In this document: positions 7,599 through 19,000 of the stretch, piece after piece
Layout of the letters: each line of letters starts with the position of its first letter
How positions within the stretch are numbered: position 1 is the first letter of the stretch
Assembly (NCBI GenBank): GCA_028287465.1
Contig: JAQBPO010000050.1
Coordinates: 246,743-300,043, forward strand
Origin: Fibrobacterota bacterium
Lineage (GTDB): Bacteria; Fibrobacterota; Fibrobacteria; UBA11236
Direction of reading: 5' to 3'
DNA: 53,301 nucleotides
Translations under genes and position numbers: made by a program
Notes under the pieces: model-generated
Database searches by the model: none
What the model saw: only the letters and a program-made list of their open reading frames with translations
What the model was told of the DNA's origin: nothing

Positions 7599-9953
7599 TT
7601 ATTTGCGGAAGTATCCGAAAAGGAGCGGGCCGAAAAGCTTTCGCGTCGGGACCTTTTCATGCCATTGGCCCGTAGCGTCCTGGGCGAAGGAACGTTTGGT
7701 GGTGATCGCGCCTTTGAGCACGTAGACGCCGGTTCCCAGCTTCGCGCCATGGGCGGAAGGGTACCAGAGGATCCGGGCCACGGCCGTGTCGCCGCCGGAG
7801 TCGTTGAGGAGCAGATCCCATTCCGCATCCGTGAAAACGTATCTGCCGTTGTCGACCGGAGCGCCCAGGTTCGAATACACCTGGATTTCCAGGCGGTCCA
7901 GGCGCTCGGAGGAGAAGATGTCGATGATGGGGCCATGGGCCTGGGCCAGCCTGGGATTGTCCCCCGTTGCATTGTACGGATTCCCCTGCCGGTCGAGAAG
8001 CACCAGGGAAATGGGCGAGAGGATGGGGGAGGTATTGTCGCCTTTGACGGGATTGCCTTCCAGGCCGACGGCCCGAACCTCCGCCTTGGCCGAGCTCCAG
8101 GCCACGGGAACGATGGCGATGAAATTGGCGCGGGCGACGTTGCCGGATGCATCGCTGGCGCCGTCCGAAAAGGAAACGCTGTCCACGTCCCTGGGATCGA
8201 ACGGCGCATTGGCGGGAAATGCCACGCGGAAGGAATCCGGGAACTGGTTGATGGGATTGCCGGCGTTCAGGTCCAGCCGCCAAACGCTTCCGCGTTTGTT
8301 CTTGAAGAGGAGGCCGATCTTCCCCGGGAACGCCGCGGACATGGCCTCCGAGGGGGACAGATCCAATTGCAGGTCCCCTCGCCGGGGCGAAGGCTGCCAG
8401 GCCGCCGCGCGCACGGCGGGGGTGATGGAGTCCTTGATGGGGATTTCGAAGGACAGGCTATTGCCGGTTACGGTCTGCCAGAAGGCGGCTTTGCCCGAGT
8501 CGATCCCGCTATGGCCGCAGGGTCCTTTGTGATCCTTGTCCAAGGCGAGAACGGCCGTGCGGCGGGATTTCAGGAAGGTTTCCGGGAAAAGGGAATCGCT
8601 GTGGGCCGAGCCCGCGAAGGGGTAATCGATGCGGGAAGGCGCTTCCAGGGAGTCCGAGCGGATGTCCATGGGCAGTTCCAGGGATTCCAGGCGGCCGTTG
8701 CCTTTCAGGACCAGGGCTTCGGGAATGTTGGCTTTCAAGACCTGGAGGTTGAGCCGGGCGGTCTTGCCTTCCGCCTTGGCGGCCAGGGTAACGCGCTTGT
8801 TGAGGGGCAGTTCGCCCGGATCAAGGGAGATGCAGGACGAATCCCTGGCGATGACGGTTCCGTTGACGGTCCAGGTGGCGGGATAGAACGGTCCCGAGGG
8901 AAGCGGTACGCTATTGGCGCAATAAGCCTGGGAGTACTGGGGCATGGCGCAAAGCCTTTGCTTGCCCTTGACCGGCAGCTTGGGGTTCAGCACCTTGCCG
9001 TCCTCGAGGACGATTTCCAGATCCTGGAATAGGACCGGCTTGAGATCCAGGCTGGTGGCCATGGAGAAGCCCGACCCGGCGGGGCGGCGCTCGCAGAAAT
9101 ACAGGTCGAAGTCGAAGACCTCGCCGATGCGGTCCTTGATGTACGGGAGGGTATCGACGCGGAGGGTATCCTTGGGCTGGGCGCCGCCGTGGATGCCGCC
9201 CAGGTCCACCACCAGCTTGTTGTCGAGATAGACCCAGACGTCGTCGTCGCCGTTGAACATGAAGGATTCGCCGCCCCGGTACTTGAATTGGGCATTGATC
9301 TCCATGCACCAATTGAAGTTGTGCTTTCCCGAATATCCGGGGGGGAAGGTCAGGTTATGCACGCCGGTATAATCGGGACCGAGCATCGGATCCTTTTCGA
9401 AATCCGCCTGGGTCTCTTCCAATTGATCCGGCGTGGCCAGGTTGTCGATGGGGAAGAATTGGAGGTTCTTGTAGCGCATGCGGACCGAACCGCTGTCCTT
9501 GATCAGGGTGAAGGGAAGTTCCTGGCAGACCGCTGAATTCGAGTAGGTGGGATCGAACCACTTTTCGATATTTTCCGAATTGCACGCCGAGGGCCCCTTC
9601 AAGGGAATCTTCTTGCCCAGATCCTTGTTGTAGGACAGGGTGTCCTGCACCATCTTCACGGTGAGGTCCCAGGTCTTTCCCGTGGGTCCGGGAAAAGCGG
9701 TGCTGTACCCGCAAACGTCCTTGTGGCGCGCGCCGAACTCTCCCGAGATCCCGCCGATCAGCTGATCGTAGAAGGCCGCTTTGACGGGGACGATGGAAGA
9801 GTCCTGCGCGGACCTGACGGGGATGGGAATGGCCCGGGCCAAGCCGGGAAGGATGAAAAGGAGGGCGGCCAGGGCATGGAGAAGCAACCGCGCGCTGGTC
9901 GCTGGCCGGGAAAAGGGCGATCCACCCGGGACCCTTGTTTGGCTTGGTTTCAT
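7599..9953 (-). CDS. Secreted fibro-slime domain protein
   Basis: The product has 784 residues. The ATG at 9953 is chosen over an upstream in-frame start because a signal peptide follows it (LLLHALAALLFILPGLARA, ~residues 24-42). Residues ~50-310 form the fibro-slime domain (TIGR02148, a PA14-like fold): ATWDLTV-type opening, two short Cys-containing loops, FNWCMEINAQFKY, then the hallmark GDDDVWVYLDNKLVVDLGG followed by IHGG and FDLYFCERRPAGSGF. Residues ~310-784 are beta-rich with TWTVNGTVIARDSS, repeated Ig-like features and a C-terminal part similar to sorting or FlgD-Ig-like modules (RLEIQVYSNLGAPVDNGRYVF ... VARILWYPSAHGAKLGTGVY). In Fibrobacter such proteins are cell-surface or secreted and linked to adhesion to plant fibre; that role is inferred here. 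Confidence 0.88.
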   Translation of the reverse strand: MKPSQTRVPGGSPFSRPATSARLLLHALAALLFILPGLARAIPIPVRSAQDSSIVPVKAAFYDQLIGGISGEFGARHKDVCGYSTAFPGPTGKTWDLTVKMVQDTLSYNKDLGKKIPLKGPSACNSENIEKWFDPTYSNSAVCQELPFTLIKDSGSVRMRYKNLQFFPIDNLATPDQLEETQADFEKDPMLGPDYTGVHNLTFPPGYSGKHNFNWCMEINAQFKYRGGESFMFNGDDDVWVYLDNKLVVDLGGIHGGAQPKDTLRVDTLPYIKDRIGEVFDFDLYFCERRPAGSGFSMATSLDLKPVLFQDLEIVLEDGKVLNPKLPVKGKQRLCAMPQYSQAYCANSVPLPSGPFYPATWTVNGTVIARDSSCISLDPGELPLNKRVTLAAKAEGKTARLNLQVLKANIPEALVLKGNGRLESLELPMDIRSDSLEAPSRIDYPFAGSAHSDSLFPETFLKSRRTAVLALDKDHKGPCGHSGIDSGKAAFWQTVTGNSLSFEIPIKDSITPAVRAAAWQPSPRRGDLQLDLSPSEAMSAAFPGKIGLLFKNKRGSVWRLDLNAGNPINQFPDSFRVAFPANAPFDPRDVDSVSFSDGASDASGNVARANFIAIVPVAWSSAKAEVRAVGLEGNPVKGDNTSPILSPISLVLLDRQGNPYNATGDNPRLAQAHGPIIDIFSSERLDRLEIQVYSNLGAPVDNGRYVFTDAEWDLLLNDSGGDTAVARILWYPSAHGAKLGTGVYVLKGAITTKRSFAQDATGQWHEKVPTRKLFGPLLFGYFRK

Positions 9954-10027
9954 TCTTCCGATACTGTCTTCCGACTCCTCCACCGGAGCCTTCGGATTTC
10001 CCTTAAAGTTACGCGCTGGCGGGTATT

Positions 10028-11254
10028 TTACATGGGGTATTTCTGACCCCAAGGTCCCCAAAGACCCAAACCGGCACCGGCCAAAACCGCGCCAAGGACC
10101 GTTCCGGGATAGGAGGGCCATATGGCGGCCATGACCCCGGCGGCGATTCCCAGATGCGTGAGAACCACGCCGGTTTTACGGCCGAACCCGGCCCGCCTCG
10201 GACGACTCAGCCTTTTTATCCCCAGAACCCCCATGGCTCCCGCCAAGGCCGGGAAAAGGAACCCGGAAAGCACCGCCAAGGGAACCCAAAGCGGGCCCGG
10301 CAGGGCGGGGAACCCCGGGTTGGGATAGGTCCGGAAGGCGGGCCGGAAGGATCGCTCGAGGAAGGGCGGGGTCAGGCGGGCCCAGCGGGAATATCCGGCG
10401 TAAACCTCGGGGGAAGCCTGGGGCAACTCCGCTATCCGTCCCAGGGTAAGGGTCTGGACATCGGGTTGGGAGGCCAGCCAGGCCAGGGTGCTATCGAAGG
10501 AGGCCTTGGAGAAAAGGCCGCGCCTGGGGTCGATCTCCAGGAACTCGTAGGGATGGAAGTACGCGACGACGATCCCGCCCCCGGCTTTGCGCGCGGCTTC
10601 GATCGCCTTGCCGACTTCCGGTATCAGGCATGTGGCGGGAACGAAACGGATGCCCAGGGCCTGATCCGCGGTTCCGGCGGGATCGGCGGAAAGCACGGTG
10701 AAGCCGTCGGCCGAAAGGGCCGCGAGGGTATTGGCGTCGTAGGCGTTCCACGGCGGGATGAAGGTGGCCAGAGGGCCCGCGAAGGCTTCCAGTTCCGCCT
10801 TGCCGCGCGCGATGAGGCGGGCCTGGATGGCAGCGGGCACCCCGGCGAATTCGCTGCGCGCGCCTTTCCTGGCGGCCCGATGGGCGTAGCCGTGCAAGGC
10901 GATCTCGAGAACGCCCGCATCCCGCGCCTCGATCAAGAGGTCCATGCGGGAGCGCGGCAGGGGGAGGTTCCCGGCGCTGTCGGGCAGGTGATTGTCCCCG
11001 GCCCCGATGGCGGGCACCACGCCGAAGGTGCAAGGTACCCCGGTGCGCGCGCAGGCGGCCAGGATGGAGCGCTCCAGGCCTTCCGGGCTGGAGGCCGAGC
11101 AATCGTCGTAGCGTAACCCGAATGTTACTGTGGCGCCCGGTCGCGGAGCGGCCGCCGGGGAGGCGGGGAGGAATAGCGGGCCGATGAAGAAGGCCAGCGT
11201 CGCGCAAAGCTCGAGCGCCGCCGGAACCTTGACGGTGCGCCGGGGACGGCTCAT
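10028..11254 (-). CDS. Polysaccharide-deacetylase-like (DUF2334-type) membrane protein
   Basis: The product has 408 residues and starts at an ATG that overlaps the preceding glycosyltransferase stop by four bases (ATGA), which fixes the start. An N-terminal signal or anchor segment (ALELCATLAFFIGPLFLPAS) is followed by a deacetylase-like fold: FGLRYDDCSASSPEG near residue 45 with an Asp-Asp pair, VPCTFGVVPAIGAGD, then EIALHGYAHRAA with the His-x3-His-type pair, and VVAYFHPYEFLE late in the domain. These match the metal-binding positions of NodB/DUF2334 deacetylases. Residues ~320-405 hold about three hydrophobic helices, so the enzyme should be membrane-anchored. The neighbouring GT4 gene suggests joint work on a surface glycan. 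The substrate is unknown. Confidence 0.78.
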   Translation of the reverse strand: MSRPRRTVKVPAALELCATLAFFIGPLFLPASPAAAPRPGATVTFGLRYDDCSASSPEGLERSILAACARTGVPCTFGVVPAIGAGDNHLPDSAGNLPLPRSRMDLLIEARDAGVLEIALHGYAHRAARKGARSEFAGVPAAIQARLIARGKAELEAFAGPLATFIPPWNAYDANTLAALSADGFTVLSADPAGTADQALGIRFVPATCLIPEVGKAIEAARKAGGGIVVAYFHPYEFLEIDPRRGLFSKASFDSTLAWLASQPDVQTLTLGRIAELPQASPEVYAGYSRWARLTPPFLERSFRPAFRTYPNPGFPALPGPLWVPLAVLSGFLFPALAGAMGVLGIKRLSRPRRAGFGRKTGVVLTHLGIAAGVMAAIWPSYPGTVLGAVLAGAGLGLWGPWGQKYPM

Positions 11255-12453
11255 GGACGGATGGCGCCCGCGGCCTTCGCCTGGCCCGCGATCCGGCCCG
11301 CGCTTTCGAGGTCCAGGTACATCCGCGCCGAGGCGCGCCAGGAGAAGCGATCCTGGAAGTAGCGCCTTTGCTCTTCGATTTCGCCGTCCCCGCGGATGCG
11401 GGAGAGCTCGCGGGCCATTGCAGACGCCATGGCGGCTACGTCGCCGGAGGCGACCAAGGTGCCGTAAGGGCCGGCGACCTCCGGAATGGCGCAGGCCGTG
11501 GTCGAGATGAGGTTCTGGCCCGTGGCCAAGGTCTCGAGGATGGCGTTGCCGAAGGATTCCTCCAGGCTGGGAAGCAATACCAGGCGGCAGGAGGTGATCG
11601 CCTCCGCGAGTTGCCGGCTGGAAAGCCACCCGGAAAAGATCACCTCGTTCGCGGCTCCGGCTTCGCGCGCCGTCCGTTCCAGCTTGTCCTTGAGCGGCCC
11701 GTCCCCGGCGAAGGTCAGGGGATGCGCGCGCCTTTGCTCCGGCGGAAGGCGGAGGAAGGCTTCCAGGGCGTGATGCGCGCCCTTGTTGGCGGCCAGACGC
11801 CCGAAGAAGAGCACGCCGGTCTGGCCGGACTCCTTGTACGCGGCCCGGAAGAAAAGCGGATCGAGACCGTTCGGGATGACGGCGGCGCGGGCGCCCGGGA
11901 TGCCGAAGCATTGGCGCAATTGCTCCAGCGAGAAGCCGCTGGTGCAGGTTGACACGTCCGCCCGGCGCGCCGCCAGGGCCACGGCCACGAAGCGCGGTTC
12001 CTTGAAGAGGATGCGGATCCAGGTGGAAAGCCGCGTCCAGTCCGATCCCTTCAGGAAATCGTCATAGGTATTGCGGCTGCCGAAGACGAGCTTGCCGCGG
12101 GAGCGGATGGTCCAGTACAGGCTCGCCTCGTCTCCGTTGCCGATGAGAAGGGTATCCGGTCCGCATAGCCGGCGGACCGTCGGAAGGAAGGTGAGGCCGT
12201 TCAGGAAGCGCAGGGGCGAGCTGACACCGGGGCGCAGCCCGATGAAAAAGGCCCAACGCACTTCATAGGGCAGGTCGGCGGGCAGGGGGATCGCCTCCCA
12301 TGGCACCTTGCTGAAAACGACGCAGACCTTCCGCCCCTCCGCGGCCATGGCTTCGGCCAGCATATGCACGGATTTCTGCCCGCCGCCCTTATAACTCGAC
12401 CAAGGCGAGTAATTGCAGGTGATGACGACGTCGAAGGGGGTATTGGATTTCAA
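11251..12453 (-). CDS. GT4-family glycosyltransferase
   Basis: The product has 400 residues and starts at a TTG; no good ribosome binding site is visible, so the start is uncertain. The GT-B fold is clear. The N-terminal half has the nucleotide-sugar-transferase opening VVITCNYSPWSSYKGGGQKS and the helix MLAEAMAAEGRKVCVVFS. The C-terminal half has VLFFGRLAANKGAHHALEAF, LTFAGDGPLKDKLE, VIFSGWLSSRQLAEAI and the EX7E motif in PSLEESFGNAILETLATG. Such enzymes are cytoplasmic or membrane-peripheral retaining transferases that extend lipid-linked glycans. The next gene (deacetylase-like) overlaps by four bases, so both should be made together. Confidence 0.9.
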   Translation of the reverse strand: MKSNTPFDVVITCNYSPWSSYKGGGQKSVHMLAEAMAAEGRKVCVVFSKVPWEAIPLPADLPYEVRWAFFIGLRPGVSSPLRFLNGLTFLPTVRRLCGPDTLLIGNGDEASLYWTIRSRGKLVFGSRNTYDDFLKGSDWTRLSTWIRILFKEPRFVAVALAARRADVSTCTSGFSLEQLRQCFGIPGARAAVIPNGLDPLFFRAAYKESGQTGVLFFGRLAANKGAHHALEAFLRLPPEQRRAHPLTFAGDGPLKDKLERTAREAGAANEVIFSGWLSSRQLAEAITSCRLVLLPSLEESFGNAILETLATGQNLISTTACAIPEVAGPYGTLVASGDVAAMASAMARELSRIRGDGEIEEQRRYFQDRFSWRASARMYLDLESAGRIAGQAKAAGAIRP

Positions 12454-12515
12454 GTTCGGGTCCGGATCGGGTTTCCGGAAGGTAAAGATAGCATGGAAAA
12501 GGGGAACGTGCGCCC

Positions 12516-12540
12516 GGGGATCCGAGGCGCCCTGATCCCC
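12516..12540 (-). terminator. Possible terminator after the histidine-rich lipoprotein gene
   Basis: A GGGGATC / GATCCCC inverted repeat with an 11-nt loop lies just downstream of the minus-strand stop at 12550. It is followed in the direction of transcription by GGCGCACGTTCCCCTTTTCC. The long loop and distant T run make this weak. Confidence 0.3.
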
Positions 12541-12549
12541 GATCCCGGC

Positions 12550-12921
12550 TTAGTTGAACATGATCATATGCTGATGCGCGCCGGTTACGGTGGAGTTCAG
12601 CATCACCATGGTCCCGGCCTTGATGGTGGCGACCTGCTCGGCGGTCAGGGCCAGGGAATGGCCATGGTCGGCCGCGCCTTGGATGTCGAGGGTCACCGCG
12701 CCGCCCGCGCTGAGCTGGGCCTTTGTGATGACCGCTTTGTGCGGCGCGGGATGGTTGTCGGATATGGTGGCGGTCTTGTCCCCTTCCCCGGTCGCGGGCG
12801 GGTCAGCCTTGTCGTCCGTGGTGCAACCGGTGATCTGGATGGCCACGCCGGCGAACAATGCAGCGGCCGCGGCCCCGATGAATCGCCTGCGGCCGAAACC
12901 GGTCTTTTCCTTGCCGTCCAT
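12550..12921 (-). CDS. Small Tat-type lipoprotein, histidine-rich, possible metal-binding protein
   Basis: The product has 123 residues. The ATG at 12921 is preceded by GGAAGGAAGG. The N-terminus (FGRRRFIGAAAAALFAGVAI, then QITGC) combines a twin-arginine-like motif with a lipobox, so the protein probably crosses the membrane folded and is then lipidated. The mature part is beta-rich with several His residues: DNHPAPHKAVITKAQL, GAADHGHSLALTAEQVATI and the C-terminus GAHQHMIMFN. The HGHS...HQH arrangement recalls small periplasmic copper- or metal-binding domains, but I cannot assign a family. Metal binding is inference from His placement and Tat export. Confidence 0.7.
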   Translation of the reverse strand: MDGKEKTGFGRRRFIGAAAAALFAGVAIQITGCTTDDKADPPATGEGDKTATISDNHPAPHKAVITKAQLSAGGAVTLDIQGAADHGHSLALTAEQVATIKAGTMVMLNSTVTGAHQHMIMFN

Positions 12922-13012
12922 GCACGCCTTCCTTCCGCATTCCGCTGGGCCGCCCGGATGATTCCAAGGACGGCCGATCGATAAATACAATTTTACGGTA
13001 CCTTGGGCGGGT

Positions 13013-16000
13013 TCAATATCCCTTGGGAAGGACGCTTTTGTCGCCACCCAGCTTTTTGAAGGATTTGAAGTATTCCTCGGCCTGCTTTTTCCGGTAGGAC
13101 CGATCCGCCGCCACGCCCGCGTAGTAGTAGGAAAGGGGTTCATCCGGGCAAAGGGTCAGGACCTGGCGGCTGTCGGTGGCGATGCCCTGCACGTTCTCGA
13201 GGGCGAGGTTCACCTTCTGGGATTCGATGTGCACGTCGCAGGCGCGGGGATTGCGCGTCAGGGCCTCCTTCAGGAAATCCCTGGCTTCGTCCTTGCGTCC
13301 CTGCGCCATCATCGCTTCGGCCAGGGCCACGATCCCGCGCGGGAAATCCTCGTCGGCCTCCAGGCTCTTCTGCGCCCAGGTCTCCGCGTCCTTCGGGTTT
13401 CCGAGCGCCAGGCTGACCTCGGAGAGTTCGGCCATGACCTCGGCGGTGGGGAACACCTCCGCGGACTGCACCAGGTAATCCGAAGCCTCGCTCAGGTTCT
13501 TCTCGATCTGGCTCGCGGCCGCCAGGCCCCGCAGGCCCATGGCCCGGTCCGGCTTGGCGACGTTCTGCGCCAAGGAGTAGAAGTAGGCCTTGCCCTCGTT
13601 GATCTGCCCGATGGACAACAGGATCATGCCCGTATGGTAGGCGGCCCCGGCCAGGTCCGCGCGCTTCTGCAGGGCGGACTTGAATTCCTTGAGGGCCCGG
13701 TCGGTGTTCTTCTGCTCGTAATGGACCAGGGCCAGGTTGTAGATGAAGTCGGCGTTCTCCTTGTCCTGCTTGACCAGGGCTTCGAGGATGTCGGCGGCCT
13801 TCTCGCGATCATGCAGGGCCAGGGAGGCCTTGGCCAAGCGCAATTGGACCTGCGGTTCCTTGACGAATGCGGAGGCTTCGATCTGGCGCTTGGCGTCCAA
13901 GGGTTTCGAACGGTCCAGGAGCGCGTCCGCCAGGCCCGCCACGGAACGGGCCGAAGGGACCTTCTGGTTGGCTTCGAAATAAAGGGGCAGGGCCGCTTCC
14001 GTCTTGCCCACGGCGCGCAAGGCTTCCGCCAGGGTCAGCCGGCCTTCGGGCTTGAGGCGGGCTTTGGCCGGCTCGAGAAGTTCCAGGGCCGATTCGGCAT
14101 CGCCCCGGCGCAGGAAGATCTCCCCCAGGCCCTGGGTGTATTCGATCTTGTCGGGAGCGCCCTGCAAGGCCTGGGCGTACATCTCCTCGGCCCTTTCCAG
14201 CTTGCCCTGCTTGAAAGAGAGCTCGCCCAGCCAGGCGCACGCCTCATCGTTCTCGGGTTGCATGGAGACCAGATCCTCCAGGGCGCCTTCCGCCTTGTCC
14301 AGGGAGCCGGCCTCGCGGTGCAACCGCGTCAGGCCTTGCATGGTGTACGCATTGCGATCGCCCAGGGCATAGGCTTTGTCCCATGCCGCCATGGCTTCGG
14401 GATTGCGTTTCAAGCCCTCGAGAGCGTCTCCATAACGGGCCCAGGCGGAGGCGTCGTTGTCGCGGGCGAGGGCGGCGCGACGGTACAGGGCGGCTGCGGC
14501 CGGGAAGTCGTCGGCCTTGAGCCGGATTTCGCCGAGTGCCAGGCAGGCGTCCGTGTTCGCCGAATCCAGGCGGACCACGTCCGCGAGGGCCGCGGGGATC
14601 TCGGCCTGGAGGTTGAGGGCGCGGGCCATGTCGAGGCGGGCGACCGCGGCGGGCTTGTCCTTGTCGTCGATGGCTAGGGCGCGCTTGTAATCCTCCAGGG
14701 CCTCCTTGTACTTTCCCGAGGCGGCCCGGCAATCGCCCAGGAGCCTCCACGCCTTGTCCAGCACCGGTTTGGTTTCCGAAGACTGCTCCAGGCCCACCTT
14801 GAGCATCGGCTCCGCGGAGCCGAAGTCGCGGTTGTCCGCCATCCACATGCCCATGTACAGGTTGGCCTTCTTGTTCCTGGGATCCCGCTCGAGCATCATG
14901 CCGTAGAGTTCGATGGCCTTGGAGGTCTCGCCCTTGGCCAGGTATTCTTCGGTGGCGGAACGCAGGAGTTCGAGGAGTTCCGAGGCGTAGGTAGGATCCT
15001 TGGGCTTCAATTCATCCGCGCGGATCAGGAACTCCAGGGCCTTCTCCTTGTTCTTCGCGTCCAGGTATGCCTGGCCCGTCCGGAAAGCGAGGGCGGCATC
15101 GGCCGGGGAGAGCATCAATTGGTGCTCCAACGCATCGGCCACCTTGGCGGGATTCTTGGTTTGGAGATAAGCGTCCGCGAGCAGTTGCCAGGGGCGGATG
15201 GAAGCGGCTTCCAGCGAGGCCCAGCGTTCCAGCCATCCCAGCGCGTCCTTGGTCCTGCCCAAGGCCATCGCCAATTCGGATCCGGCGCGCAGGGCGATCA
15301 GGTCGTTGTTGTCCTTGTCCAGGATTTGCCGGAAGAGTTCAAGGGCGCGGGGGTCCTTGCCCAGGGCGGCCGCCAAAGCGTGCTGGATGGGAGGCTCGCC
15401 GGGGAAGCTCTGGTTGCCGATGTCGAGGATCTCGATGATGAAGGGCGATTTGTTGGCGTCCCCGTACAGCCAGGCCTTGTCGAACGCCTGCCGCAGTTCC
15501 GCCTGCGCCGCCGCCTTCGCCTTGCCGCCCGCTTCCTGGGCCGCTTGGCGGCGGTACGCCAGGCAATCCCGGAAGGCCTTGTGGGCCGGGCCCTTCTTGT
15601 CCTGGTACGCGTACAGTTCCGACAGGGGTTCGAGCAATTCCCTATCCTTCGACGATTCTTCCGCCAAGGCCTTTTCGAAGGGGACCATTCGGGGGATATC
15701 GTAACGGCGGAAGTACTCCTTGGCCAGGATCACGCGTCCGCGGTGGTAGTCCGGATGGGCCTTGACCAGCTTCTCGAGTTGGGCGGGATCGCCCGTGAAC
15801 TTGAATTGGAGTTCCGCGAGCTGGTAGGCGTACTCCGCATCCGTTCCCTTGATGGCCACGATCAGGCGCAAGGCGTTCTCCAGGGACGCGGTATCCCGCT
15901 TACCCTGGGCCAGGCGGTGCATGGCCTTGAGAGCGTCCGCGTCGCCGTTGTTACGCGCGGTCCATTGGCCGTAGTTCTCGATGGCGGCCACGGTGTCGCG

Positions 16001-19000
16001 GGACTTTTCCTTGGCGCGGGCGAGTTGGAGCTGGTAATCCCTGTAGGCCGCGTCCACGCGCACCAGGGATTCCAGGGTGGCCACGCGGCCGTTCTCATCC
16101 CCGGTCTTGGCGTAAAGCGCGCAGAGGGTGTCCAGCAATCCGAGGTTTCCGCCTTCCCGTTCCAGCCGGAGCTTGTACAAGGCAAGGGCCTTGGCGTGTT
16201 GGGCCGTGCGGGCATAGGCCAGGGCGGCTTCGGGGATCCATTTGGGCTCTTCCTTCTTCTCGAGGGTCAGGCGGTCCCAGGCCTTGGCCGAGGCCTGGTT
16301 GTCGCCGTTGTAGAAATAGGCCATGGCCAGCCCATAACGCTCGTGCAGGCTCGGTCCGCGGTCCTCGGTGAATTCGTAGAGCTTGAGGTTGGCCTTGAAC
16401 TCCGCCGGGGTCTGGAGCGCTTGGGCGAAGGTATGCGCGAAAGGGAGATTGGAAGGCTTCAGCTCATAGGCCTTCCTGAAGCAATCCACGCCCAGGTCCG
16501 CGACCTGGAGCTGGTTGCGGCATTGCCCCAGGCGGTACCAGGAATCGGCGTCATTCGGGCGCAGTTCCACCACTTCGCTCAGCAGTCGCGCGGCCTGGCG
16601 GTACGTCTTGCGGCCGAAGTAGAAGTCCGCGAGGCGGATGAGGTGATCGGCCTTGTTCGTCGAATCCAGCTGGGCCAGCTTTTCCAGCACCACCACGAAG
16701 GTGACCCGATCCTGCTGCTTGGCGGGGGAGACCAGGGGCAGGAGCATCTTGTAGGCGCGCAGCTCGTTCGGGCTTGTGGTGAGGCAGGCGCGGATGTTCC
16801 CGATGGCGGCCGAGGTATCCTTGACGCGCAGATCGAGTTCGGCCAGGCGCAGCAGCCCTCCGGCGTTCTCCTTGTCCACGGCAAGCAGCAATTGCAGGGT
16901 CTTGCGGATGACGCCCGGATCCTTCATGGTCTTTTCGTAGGAGAGGATCTGGACCTGGCGGATTTCCTTGTCGAAATCGCGGGTCTGCTCGAAGAACTTC
17001 TCCGCCAGCTCCGCCGTCAGGGCGTAATTCTTGCCGCGGTAGCAGGTCATCACGGCGTCCCGATCGCCCCACAGGCGCTTCGGAGCCAGCTTATGAGCCA
17101 TCGCCAGATGGGCGGCGGCGGGTTCCCATTGCCCCTTCATCGCGTATCCCTGCCCCAACAAGAGGAACAGGTCCGCGTTGTTCGCGTCGGAACGGGAGGT
17201 CTCCCCGCGGGCGGCGATCTCCTCCATCAGCTTGAAGTGCTTGAGGATCTGCTCCTTGCTGTGGATGGCGTGCGGCAGCAGGCGCTGGTAATTCTGGTTC
17301 AGGGGCGAAAGCTCCAGGGCCGTGCTCAGGTAGGCGTAGGCCTTGGTCTTGTCCTGTTTCTGCAGGAACAGCTTGGCCAATTCGAACTGGGCCTCATGGG
17401 CGCTGGAGTCGATGTTCTGGATTTCCGTCAGCACGTCGGCCAGGTCTTCCTTCTTCCCCTTTTCCTTCATCAGGGCGATGACCCGATCGCGTATGGGCTT
17501 GTCCTTGGGACTCAGGTAGAGGGCGTTCCGGTACAATCCGATGGCCTTGTCGTAGCGGCCGAGTTCCTCCTGCAGCCTCGCCAGGCGGAGGATGAGTTCG
17601 AGGTTTCCCGATTGCAGGCGCAACAGGCCTTCCAGGGCGTCCGCGAGCTTGGTTTTTTCCGTAGTGGGATCCAGCGCTTCGATAAGGTAGCGCCAGGGTT
17701 TCTCGTCCATGGGCTTTATCTCTGCCCAACGCTTGGACCATTTGGCCATGGCGCCCTTGTCGCCCAGGGCCTTGGCCAATTCCGCCGACTTCTGGATGGC
17801 GGCCTCGTTCTCCTTGTCCTTGGCCAGCAGGGCCTGATAGGCTTCCAGCGCGGATCGGGTCGTGCCCAGGGATGCGGCGTAGTCGGCCATCAGGGAAAGG
17901 TCCTGCGGGAAGGACTCGCAGCCCTGCTTCAGGATGGCGGAGAGGTTGGGGGCCTTGAATTCCCGCGCGTAGCCGTAGACCTTGTCGAAGACCTCGCGGT
18001 CCTTGCGCTTGACCGCCAGCCAATCGAAATAGGCCTGGTGCGCCTGGGCCGTCTTTTTCTGCCATCCGTACAGGTCCGCCAAGGGCTCGAGCAAAGCCGC
18101 GTCCGTGGCGGCCTCGGCTGCCAGGAAGGGTTCCAATCCCGCCAAGGCGGGGAAGGCGCGCTTGGAATGGTATTCCCACACGAGCAGCAACTTGCCTTGG
18201 CGGTAATCCGGGTTCGCCTTGACCAGTTCCTCCAGCTCCTTGGTTTCGCCGCTGCGCGCGAAATACAATTCCGCCAGCTCGAACCGGTGGGAGCGATCCG
18301 CTCCTTTCATCTGGGTCAGGTAGCGGAGGGCTTCGATGAGGGCGGTGGTATCCTTCTGTTTCTTGGCCAGGTCCCGGTAGGCTTTCAGGGCCGCCGCGTC
18401 GTCCTGGTGCCGGAAGGACCACTGGGAGTAGAACCCGAGGGCTTCCGTACCCGCTCCCGCCTTTTCCTTTTCCCTGGCGAGGCGGAGCAGGTAATCGCCC
18501 ATGGACTGGTCTTCCTGGACCAGGCGTTCCATCATTCCCATGCGGCGCTTGCCGTCGCCCTCCTTGCCGTACAGTTCGGACAGGGTGGCCAGCAGTCCCA
18601 CGTCCCGGGGATTGGCGGCCAGGCGCTTTTCCAGGATGGGTTTGGCTTTGGCGGTCTGGCCGGCGCGCAGGAAGGCCATGCCGGCGGTGGAATCCGAGAC
18701 CGCTACGCCGGGATCGTTCGCCATGAACCAATCCCATTCCCGCGCGGAGGATCCGTAATCGCCGTTCAGGAACAGGGCATGCGCGAACTTGCGCCTCTCC
18801 GCCTTGTCCGGCGACTGGCGGGAGAGCATGCGGAAAACCTCGAGGTTCGCCTTCAATTCGGGGTCCGAAGACAGCCGCGCGCCGAAGCCGCGGGCGTATT
18901 CCGGATTGCCGGTCTCCAGGCGGTATGCCTTCTCCAGGGCGACCTCCGCCCCTTCGCGGTCGATCCTGGATTGGCTCGTTCCCAGGCGGTACCAGAATCG

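Noticed and set aside
7290-9032. Plus-strand open frame of 580 codons
   Set aside because: Opposite the fibro-slime gene and the start of the Hsp20 array; composition is that of a GC shadow frame.
11255-11911. N-terminal extension of the deacetylase-like gene
   Set aside because: Lies inside the glycosyltransferase gene in another frame; the ATGA overlap gives the proper start.
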